Source: Alphaproteobacteria bacterium (GTDB lineage: Bacteria; Pseudomonadota; Alphaproteobacteria; Micropepsales; Micropepsaceae). Taken from it: a stretch of 5,256 nucleotides of DNA. The stretch lies in the NCBI GenBank assembly GCA_019508105.1, contig JAEKMB010000173.1, forward strand, positions 1 to 5,256, read 5' to 3'. A program made the translations under genes and the position numbers. The notes below the pieces were generated by a model, which saw only the letters and a program-made list of their open reading frames with translations, ran no database searches and was not told the DNA's origin. Positions 1-4,601 of the stretch are shown piece after piece (positions within the stretch are counted from its first letter, which is position 1; every line of letters begins with the position of its first letter).

Positions 1-1
1 C

Positions 2-607
2 CTCAAGGCCAAGGGCGCCACGGTGGAAGGCTTCAATGCCGACATGACCAGCGAAAGCGACGTCAAGCGGTTGGCCGCGGAGGTGAACGCCAAGTTCAAA
101 AATCCGCAGATCCTGATCAATTCGGCCGGCATCAATATCCGCAAGCCAGTGACCGATTTCACCTTGAAGGAATGGACCAGTGTGGTGGATTCCAGCCTGG
201 TCACCACCTTTCTGGCCTGCAACGCCTTTGTCCCCGGCATGAAGGGAAGCGGCTATGGCCGCATCCTCAACCTCTCCTCCATCATGGCGCATATTTCACT
301 GCCGGGCCGCACCGCCTATTCGTCGGGCAAGGCAGGGCTGCTGGGCTTCACCAAGTCGCTGGCCCTGGAACTGGCGGGGGAAGGCATCACGGTGAATGCC
401 ATTTCGCCCGGTCCCTTCCATACCGAGATGAACCTGCCGGTGATCAACGATCCGGAAGCCAATAAGCTGTTCCTGACCAAGCTGCCGGTCGGCCGCTGGG
501 GCAAGGTGGAAGAGATCGGCGCCCTGGCCTGCTATCTGTGCAGCGACCTGGCGGGTTTTGTCACCGGGACCGACATCCTGATTGACGGCGGCTGGACCGC
601 CGCCTGA
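2..607 (+). CDS. SDR-family oxidoreductase, gluconate 5-dehydrogenase/KduD-like (5' partial)
   Basis: This is the C-terminal part of a classical short-chain dehydrogenase/reductase. The reading frame is open to the left edge, so the start and the glycine-rich NAD(P)-binding motif lie outside the window. Visible SDR landmarks in order are an Asp-Met-Thr segment of the adenine pocket near 41-49, NSAG (variant of NNAG) at 119-130, the catalytic Ser codon at 278-280, and YSSGK at 317-331 with Tyr 13 residues after that Ser. An N-A-I-S-P-G-P segment follows, and the C-terminus reads RWGKVEE then IDGGWTAA. The RWG-x-x-E and DGGW endings resemble gluconate 5-dehydrogenase (IdnO) and 2-deoxygluconate dehydrogenase (KduD). 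The nearby gluconokinase fits a sugar-acid role, but other polyol or sugar dehydrogenases are possible. One oddity is that the usual tetrad Asn position (D-x-N-L) reads D-S-S-L, with Ser at 194-196. It probably forms an operon with the isomerase 13 bases downstream. The family is sure; the substrate is not. Confidence 0.5.
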   Translation, partial: LKAKGATVEGFNADMTSESDVKRLAAEVNAKFKNPQILINSAGINIRKPVTDFTLKEWTSVVDSSLVTTFLACNAFVPGMKGSGYGRILNLSSIMAHISLPGRTAYSSGKAGLLGFTKSLALELAGEGITVNAISPGPFHTEMNLPVINDPEANKLFLTKLPVGRWGKVEEIGALACYLCSDLAGFVTGTDILIDGGWTAA

Positions 608-609
608 AC

Positions 610-614
610 GGAGG
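610..614 (+). promoter_or_regulatory. Ribosome binding site for the Tat isomerase
   Basis: GGAGG sits six bases before the ATG at 621, just after the SDR stop codon at 605-607. It fixes the isomerase start. An in-frame TTG at 582 would lie inside the SDR gene and would put 13 extra residues ahead of the twin-arginine signal. Confidence 0.5.
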
Positions 615-620
615 AAAACC

Positions 621-1676
621 ATGAGGACACGGCGTGATGTGATGCTGGGGGGCGCCGCGTGCGCGGCCGCTTCCGCGATGCCGGCTTTTGCTGCCGACCG
701 CCCACAATCGCCGCTGGGCGTGGCCCAGACCGCGCTGGGCCATTACTTCCGAAAGCAACGCGGCGACAATCCCGCTGCCCGCGGCCCTGCCGATCCCATC
801 GCCACCCTGGATTATGTCCGCAGCCTGGGCGCCGGCGGCATCCAGATGGCAATCCCGCTGGACACCGATATCAAGGTGCTGCGCAGACGGCTGGATCACC
901 ACAAGATGTTCTTCGAGGGCGACATCCGCCTCCTCGACAAGCCGGGCGACGACACCGCAGCCTTTGAGAAGGGCTTGCGCATGTACAAGGAATTGGGGGC
1001 GCCTTGCGTGCGTACCGTCTGCTTTGTCGGCCGCCGCTATGAGAATTTCACCAGCCTGCAGCAATATAAGGACTGGAAGGCCAATGCGCTGGCGGTGCTC
1101 GATGTCTGCGTTCCCATCGCCGACAAGGTCGGCATTCCGCTGGCGATGGAAAACCACAAGGACCGGGTGGTGGATGAAGAGATTGAGGTGCTGAAGAAAT
1201 ATTCCAGCGCCAATTTCGGCGCGTTGGTGGATTTCGGCAACAACATCTCCATGTGCGACGATCCGGTGGAAGTCATCACCAAGCTGGCGCCCTATGTGAA
1301 GTCTTGTCACATGAAAAACATGGCGGTGCAGAATTATTCCGACGGCTTTTTGTTGTCGGAAGTGCTGTTCGAGGACGGTTTCCTGGATATTCCCGCGCTA
1401 TGGGCAGTGCTGAAGAAATCCAATTCCAAACTCCTGCCCATGCATGAACTGATCACCCGCGATCCGCTCAAGGTGCCGGTGCTGACCGACAAATACTGGG
1501 TCACCTGGCCGGACCGCAGCGGCAAGTATCTTGCCGACACCATCCGGCTGGTCAATGCCAATGCCAGCAAGAAACCGCTGCCGATGATCGGCACCCTGTC
1601 GCCGGAGGCCCAGTTTCAGGCCGAGGAAAGCAACAATATCCGCTGCTTTGAATGGGCGCGTAAGGCGCTGGTCTGA
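621..1676 (+). CDS. Tat-exported sugar isomerase/epimerase-like TIM-barrel protein
   Basis: The 351-residue product belongs to the xylose-isomerase-like TIM-barrel (AP endonuclease 2 / sugar phosphate isomerase-epimerase) superfamily. It opens with a twin-arginine signal: T-R-R-D-V-M at residues 3-8, an Ala/Gly-rich hydrophobic stretch, and a likely cleavage after AFA (residue 24). It should therefore fold with its metal in the cytoplasm and act in the periplasm. Four likely divalent-metal ligands appear in the family order: Glu177 in AMENHKD, Asp204 in LVDFGNN, His230 in SCHMKNM and Glu276 in MHELI. Family enzymes interconvert keto and aldo sugars or epimerise ketoses, but many exported members have no known substrate. 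The automatic label 'sugar phosphate' is doubtful for a periplasmic protein. The product is longer than the usual 260-300 residues because of the signal and a C-terminal extension after about residue 285. It is probably co-transcribed with the SDR, suggesting a shared sugar substrate (inference). Confidence 0.5.
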   Translation: MRTRRDVMLGGAACAAASAMPAFAADRPQSPLGVAQTALGHYFRKQRGDNPAARGPADPIATLDYVRSLGAGGIQMAIPLDTDIKVLRRRLDHHKMFFEGDIRLLDKPGDDTAAFEKGLRMYKELGAPCVRTVCFVGRRYENFTSLQQYKDWKANALAVLDVCVPIADKVGIPLAMENHKDRVVDEEIEVLKKYSSANFGALVDFGNNISMCDDPVEVITKLAPYVKSCHMKNMAVQNYSDGFLLSEVLFEDGFLDIPALWAVLKKSNSKLLPMHELITRDPLKVPVLTDKYWVTWPDRSGKYLADTIRLVNANASKKPLPMIGTLSPEAQFQAEESNNIRCFEWARKALV

Positions 1677-1681
1677 GCCAG

Positions 1682-1706
1682 CCGCTCGCCCAAGCTCGCG
1701 GGGCGG
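1682..1706. repeat. GC-rich imperfect inverted repeat with tandem GCTCGC
   Basis: CCGC at 1682-1685 pairs with GCGG at 1703-1706, and CCC at 1689-1691 can pair with GGG at 1700-1702. GCTCGC occurs twice inside, at 1684-1689 and 1694-1699, exactly ten bases apart. The element lies in the gap between the convergent isomerase and mutarotase genes. It resembles the short extragenic palindromes scattered in many proteobacterial genomes, but one copy cannot establish that. It could instead form part of a bidirectional 3'-end structure. Confidence 0.5.
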
Positions 1707-1715
1707 TGCCCTTTC

Positions 1716-1734
1716 GCAGGTCCACCGGACCTGC
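1716..1734. terminator. Perfect 8-bp hairpin between convergent genes
   Basis: GCAGGTCC at 1716-1723 and GGACCTGC at 1727-1734 form a perfect stem around the three-base loop ACC. The hairpin lies 40 bases after the isomerase stop and 20 bases after the mutarotase stop, where a two-way 3'-end signal is expected. Neither side carries a run of T, so it is not a standard intrinsic terminator. It may stabilise 3' ends or act with Rho. A second small stem, GCGC-TAC-GCGC at 1739-1749, follows directly. The structure is certain; the function is inferred. Confidence 0.5.
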
Positions 1735-1754
1735 TCACGCGCTACGCGCGCCGG

Positions 1755-2870
1755 TCACCGCACTGTAAAATGCATCACCGTCGCCGAAGTAAAGGTTTCG
1801 CCGGGTTTGAGCAGAGTGGACGGGAAGTTCGGCTTGTTGGGACTGTCGGGGAAATGCTGGGTTTCCAGCGCCAGGCCGTCCGTCGCCCGCAAGGTGGTTC
1901 CTGCGGCGCTAACGATGCCGCCATTGAGGTTATTGGAGGAATAGACCTGCACCCCCGGTTCGGTAGTGAGAAGCTCCAGGGTCCGGCCGCTGGCGGGATC
2001 GGTGATGCGCGCCGCCAATTCCAGCGCGCCGGGCTTTGACTTGCGCAGCACATAATTATGGTCATAGCCGCGGCCGATCAGCATCTGCGGATCATTGGAG
2101 CGCAGGTTCTTGCCGATGGGGGTGGGGGCGCGGAAGTCGAACGGCGTGCCCGCCACGGCGGTGAATTCGCCGGTCGGCACCTGATAGGCGTCGGTCGGCG
2201 TCACCTGATCGGCCATGATGGTCATGACCTGGTTCTCGACATTGCCCGAACCATTGCCGGCCAGATTGTAATAAGTGTGGTTGGTGAAGTTCACCACCGT
2301 GGGCTTGTCGGTGGTCGCCTTGTATTCCATCTTGAAATCATTGTTGTCGGTCAGGGTATAGGTGACGTCCAGGGTGACGGCGCCGGGAAAGCCCTGGTCG
2401 CCGTCGGGCGAGATCAGACGCAAGGTGACGCCGGCATCGCTGGCCGTGTTAAAGGTGCGTACGGTCTGCAGCACGCGGCGGCTATAGCGCGGCGGGCCGC
2501 CATGCAGGGTGACGCCATTGGGGTTCTGCGCCAGGTCATAATGCTTGCCCTCGATGGTGACACCATGGCCGATGCGGTTGGCATAGCGGCCGGTGAGGGC
2601 GCTCATCGGGCCGGTGGCTTCGATGGCAGCCAGATCCTTCTGGCACAGGATCACATTGGCCAGCTTGCCGTCACGGCCTGGCGCCTCCACGGCACAGACC
2701 GTGCCGCCATAATCCAGCACCCGGGCTCGCATGCCATGGCTGTTGGTGAGGGTGAAGATATGGGCGGTGGCGCCGTCCTTGGTGGTGCCGTACACGGCGG
2801 TGTCCACCGTTCCGGCCTGGGCCGCCCCGGCGCCCAGAAAAACCGCCATCAGCACTGTTTGTACACGCAT
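1755..2870 (-). CDS. galM: Secreted aldose 1-epimerase (mutarotase)
   Basis: The 371-residue product is a GalM-family mutarotase, which interconverts alpha and beta anomers of aldoses such as glucose or galactose. The expected active-site residues are all present: the GRYANRIG segment at 94-101, His123 in LHGG, His198 in TNHTYYNL, Asp270 in GYDHNYVL and Glu336 in LALETQHFPDSPN. In the family the second His and the Glu act as catalytic acid and base. The start is the ATG at 2868-2870, preceded by a G-run. It gives a clear Sec-type signal, with a short basic start, a hydrophobic core, and AQA then GT at 17-21, so the protein is probably periplasmic. The stretch after LHGG (PPRYSRRVLQTV) departs from the common GF-x-K-x-W form, so sugar preference may differ. 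The gene lies alone on its strand, divergent from gluconokinase and convergent with the isomerase. The family call is firm; the symbol is by family only. Confidence 0.5.
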   Translation of the reverse strand: MRVQTVLMAVFLGAGAAQAGTVDTAVYGTTKDGATAHIFTLTNSHGMRARVLDYGGTVCAVEAPGRDGKLANVILCQKDLAAIEATGPMSALTGRYANRIGHGVTIEGKHYDLAQNPNGVTLHGGPPRYSRRVLQTVRTFNTASDAGVTLRLISPDGDQGFPGAVTLDVTYTLTDNNDFKMEYKATTDKPTVVNFTNHTYYNLAGNGSGNVENQVMTIMADQVTPTDAYQVPTGEFTAVAGTPFDFRAPTPIGKNLRSNDPQMLIGRGYDHNYVLRKSKPGALELAARITDPASGRTLELLTTEPGVQVYSSNNLNGGIVSAAGTTLRATDGLALETQHFPDSPNKPNFPSTLLKPGETFTSATVMHFTVR

Positions 2871-2874
2871 TTTT

Positions 2875-2879
2875 CCCCC
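2875..2879 (-). promoter_or_regulatory. Ribosome binding site for the mutarotase
   Basis: On the minus strand a run of five G followed by four A leads straight into the ATG at 2870. This decides against the in-frame GTG further upstream at 2918, which has no such site and would bury the signal peptide behind 16 polar residues. Confidence 0.5.
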
Positions 2880-2916
2880 GTTCCCGCCCGTTTTCGGCTG
2901 GGCTTTGCCGTCGGGC

Positions 2917-2924
2917 ACTATAGT
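2917..2924. promoter_or_regulatory. Palindromic AT island, candidate shared -10 region
   Basis: ACTATAGT is an 8-base perfect palindrome and the most AT-rich spot in the 140-base gap between the divergent mutarotase and gluconokinase genes. It reads TATAGT on both strands (2919-2924 on plus, 2922-2917 on minus), five of six matches to the sigma-70 -10 consensus. No convincing -35 hexamer stands at 16-18 bases on either side, so transcription in either direction would need an activator or another sigma factor. This is a candidate only. Confidence 0.5.
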
Positions 2925-2935
2925 ATCCGGCGCAC

Positions 2936-2958
2936 AAAAAAGCGCCCCCTGCAGGGGC
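2936..2958 (-). terminator. Terminator-like hairpin reading on the minus strand
   Basis: Read on the minus strand, GCCCC (2958-2954), a TGCAG loop and GGGGC (2948-2944) form a hairpin, followed after two bases by six T (2941-2936). The core CCCCTGCAGGGG at 2946-2957 is also a 12-base perfect palindrome. This is the only intrinsic-terminator-like structure I see in the window. It lies upstream of the mutarotase on the same strand, with no minus-strand gene to its right. It would insulate the mutarotase from antisense transcripts entering from the gluconokinase side, or act as an attenuator if the promoter is further right. On the plus strand it has no T-run. Confidence 0.5.
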
Positions 2959-2971
2959 TTGGGGTGGATTC

Positions 2972-2990
2972 GGCGCTCGCTTGCGGCGCC
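2972..2990 (+). promoter_or_regulatory. Stable hairpin in the gluconokinase leader
   Basis: GGCGC at 2972-2976 pairs with GCGCC at 2986-2990. CGC at 2978-2980 continues the stem with GCG at 2983-2985, leaving one bulged T at 2977 and a very tight loop. It ends 20 bases before the gluconokinase ATG, with TTGGGGTTTT just after it. It may modulate translation or act as a weak attenuator. It shares GCTCGC with the inverted repeat near 1682-1706, so it may instead be another copy of a dispersed GC-rich palindrome. Confidence 0.5.
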
Positions 2991-3010
2991 TTGGGGTTTT
3001 CGAGGATTGT

Positions 3011-3532
3011 ATGACGCGCGTTGAGAAGCCCCTGATCGTGGTGATGGGCGTGGCCGGTTCGGGCAAGACCACCATTGCCAGCGGGCTGGCGGAAAATCTG
3101 GGTGTGCCCTTTGTCGAAGGCGATTCCCTGCACCCCATCGCCAATGTCCGCAAGATGGCGGCCGGCATCCCCCTGACCGATGACGATCGCTGGCCCTGGC
3201 TGAAAGCCATCGGCGAGCGCATGGAGGTAGAGCGTTCCACCGGCCATGGGGTAGTGGTCTCCTGTTCGGCCCTCAAGCACGCCTATCGCGATTGTCTTCG
3301 CAAACAGGTTCACGGCAAGGTGCACTTCATCCTGCTGGATGGCTCGCGGGAGCTGATCGGTGACCGGATGCGCAAGCGCAAGGGCCACTTCATGCCGCCG
3401 GCACTGCTGGACAGCCAGTTCGCCACCCTGGAAAAGCCCACGGCCGACGAAGATGCGGTGATCCTGGATATTTCCCACACCGTGCCGGTGCTGCTTGCCG
3501 AAGCCGCCCGGTCCCTGGTCCCGGCGCCCTAG
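3011..3532 (+). CDS. gntK: Gluconokinase (ATP-dependent D-gluconate kinase)
   Basis: The 173-residue product is a full-length GntK/IdnK-type gluconokinase, a cytoplasmic P-loop enzyme that phosphorylates gluconate to 6-phosphogluconate, the entry to the Entner-Doudoroff and pentose-phosphate routes. The Walker A motif GVAGSGKT is at residues 13-20. Other family signatures follow: EGDSLHP (36-42), LTDDDRWPWL (55-64), CSALKHAYRDCLR (85-97), and LLDGSRELIGDRM followed by KGHFM (108-128). The length matches the usual 165-185. The ATG at 3011 has GAGGA five bases upstream and leaves a short N-terminus before the P-loop; an in-frame TTG at 2981 falls inside a hairpin and was rejected. The gene heads a plus-strand cluster with the two secreted esterases, the first only 19 bases downstream, and shares its upstream region with the divergent mutarotase. 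Assignment is strong; gntK versus idnK cannot be told from sequence. Confidence 0.5.
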   Translation: MTRVEKPLIVVMGVAGSGKTTIASGLAENLGVPFVEGDSLHPIANVRKMAAGIPLTDDDRWPWLKAIGERMEVERSTGHGVVVSCSALKHAYRDCLRKQVHGKVHFILLDGSRELIGDRMRKRKGHFMPPALLDSQFATLEKPTADEDAVILDISHTVPVLLAEAARSLVPAP

Positions 3533-3551
3533 ATTTCAAAAGGCGAGAACA

Positions 3552-4583
3552 ATGCGAAAGACGCTTGCAGCCTGTTTGCTCCTGGGGACGCTCCCCACTC
3601 TGGCCCAGACCGACCTGCCCAAATTTCCTACCCCGCCGCCCGCGGTGACGGCGGAGAACAGCATCATCGGCCCCAGTTACGCCGATCCGCCGGAATCGGT
3701 GGCCAATGCGGCGGTACCGCAGGGCGATATCCGCGAATTCATCATGTATTCGGGAGACAGCAAACTCTATCCAGGCATCGTGCGGGTGGCGAACATGCAG
3801 CGCGACGCCCGCGGCAATTATGTCGTTCCCGCCAGCGGGCTGTCGGCGCCAGGCCGCTATGAGCGCCATGTCTGGGTCTATATCCCCAAACAGGTCAAGC
3901 CCAACGCGCCTTTCATGGTGGTGCAGGACGGCCATTCCTATGTGAAGCGCATGGCCAATATCCTGGACAATATGATCGCTGCCAGGCGCCTGCCGGCCAT
4001 GGTGGTGGTGCTGCCTGATTCCGGCGGCAGCGACGCGCAAGGCTCCGAGCGCGGGCTGGAATATGACGAGGTGTCGGGCCGCTATTCTGACTGGGTCGAA
4101 ACAGAATTGCTGCCGGCGGTGACGAAGAATTACGGCGTGACTTTCACGACGGATCCGGAAGGCCGCGCCACCATGGGCGGCTCTTCGGGCGCAGCGGCTG
4201 CTTTCACCATGGCCTGGTTTCACCCGGAGCGGTATCGCAAGGTGCTGAGCTATTCGGGCACCTTTGTGAATCAGGCCTGGCCGCCGGATCCCCAGACACC
4301 GCGGGGCGCCTGGGAATATCACGCCACCCTCATCCCGAAGGCGGCCAAAAAACCGATCCGCATCTGGATGGAAGTGGGCGAGAAGGACAACCGCTTCGAT
4401 GTGCCCGAGGAAACCTGGCACAACTGGCCCTTGGCCAATAATCGCATGGCGGCCGTGCTCAAGAAAAAGGGCTATGATTATCGCTATGTCTTCGCGCTGG
4501 GCGCCGGCCATGTCGACAACCGGGTGGTGATGCAGACCTTGCCGGCGGCGCTGGAATGGCTGTGGCGCGATTATCCCAGATAA
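3552..4583 (+). CDS. Secreted Fes/CE1-like alpha/beta-hydrolase esterase, first copy
   Basis: The 343-residue product is an exported alpha/beta-hydrolase of the enterochelin-esterase-like family (Fes / esterase D, related to CE1 carbohydrate esterases). A Sec signal (residues 1-18, likely cleaved after TLA) is followed by a proline-rich segment, KFPTPPP. The N-terminal beta domain carries YPGIVR and RHVWVYIPKQ. The hydrolase core has VVQDGHSY, VVVLPDSGG, RGLEYD and WVETELLP. Its predicted triad is Ser211 in GGSSG, Asp279 in VGEKDN and His320 in GAGHVD. The ATG at 3552 follows AGGCGA; a TTG at 3495 would overlap gluconokinase and hide the signal. 'Enterochelin esterase' is probably a misleading label because no siderophore genes are nearby. 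Next to gluconokinase and a mutarotase, a sugar ester, lactone or acylated oligosaccharide is a likelier substrate (inference). A close paralogue begins 18 bases downstream. Confidence 0.5.
   Translation: MRKTLAACLLLGTLPTLAQTDLPKFPTPPPAVTAENSIIGPSYADPPESVANAAVPQGDIREFIMYSGDSKLYPGIVRVANMQRDARGNYVVPASGLSAPGRYERHVWVYIPKQVKPNAPFMVVQDGHSYVKRMANILDNMIAARRLPAMVVVLPDSGGSDAQGSERGLEYDEVSGRYSDWVETELLPAVTKNYGVTFTTDPEGRATMGGSSGAAAAFTMAWFHPERYRKVLSYSGTFVNQAWPPDPQTPRGAWEYHATLIPKAAKKPIRIWMEVGEKDNRFDVPEETWHNWPLANNRMAAVLKKKGYDYRYVFALGAGHVDNRVVMQTLPAALEWLWRDYPR
3615..4176 (+). repeat. Tandem gene duplication, unit 1
   Basis: This segment of the first esterase matches the second unit at 4683-5256 from LPKFPTPPP to the Met before the nucleophile. 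Several stretches of near-identical DNA survive, for example around the shared R-Y-E-R-H-V-W-V codons and D-P-E-G-R-A-T-M codons. The copies are old enough to differ in most blocks but close enough for occasional recombination. Unit 1 continues past 4176; the boundary given is where the partner runs out. Confidence 0.5.
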
Positions 4584-4601
4584 AATCAAACGGGGCATGA
4601 G

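Noticed and set aside
23..25. GTG as the start of the SDR
   Set aside because: The frame is open to the left edge and the protein would lack the whole NAD(P)-binding N-terminus, so this is an internal Val codon of a gene cut by the window.
561..1310. Long open antisense frame over the isomerase gene
   Set aside because: It is His/Ala/Gly/Arg-rich with no recognisable domain, and lies opposite a well-supported gene; GC-rich coding DNA commonly opens such frames.
2981..3010. TTG at 2981 as the gluconokinase start
   Set aside because: It sits inside a strong hairpin with no Shine-Dalgarno, whereas the ATG at 3011 has GAGGA upstream and gives the usual short N-terminus before the P-loop.
2058..3014. 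318-codon plus-strand frame opposite the mutarotase
   Set aside because: It shows no domain or family motif, while the minus strand encodes a complete GalM with all catalytic residues.
3495..3551. TTG at 3495 as the first esterase start
   Set aside because: It would overlap the gluconokinase end and place an Arg/Pro-rich stretch ahead of the signal peptide; ATG 3552 starts exactly at the signal.
3552..4583. Siderophore (enterochelin) esterase role
   Set aside because: The fold family fits, but the protein has a signal peptide, there are no siderophore genes nearby, and the neighbours are sugar enzymes; the family name alone does not support that function.
3390..4598. 402-codon minus-strand frame opposite the gluconokinase end and first esterase
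   Set aside because: The composition is typical of antisense shadow (His, Arg, Ala rich). A similar shadow occurs opposite the paralogue, as expected if it only mirrors the real gene.
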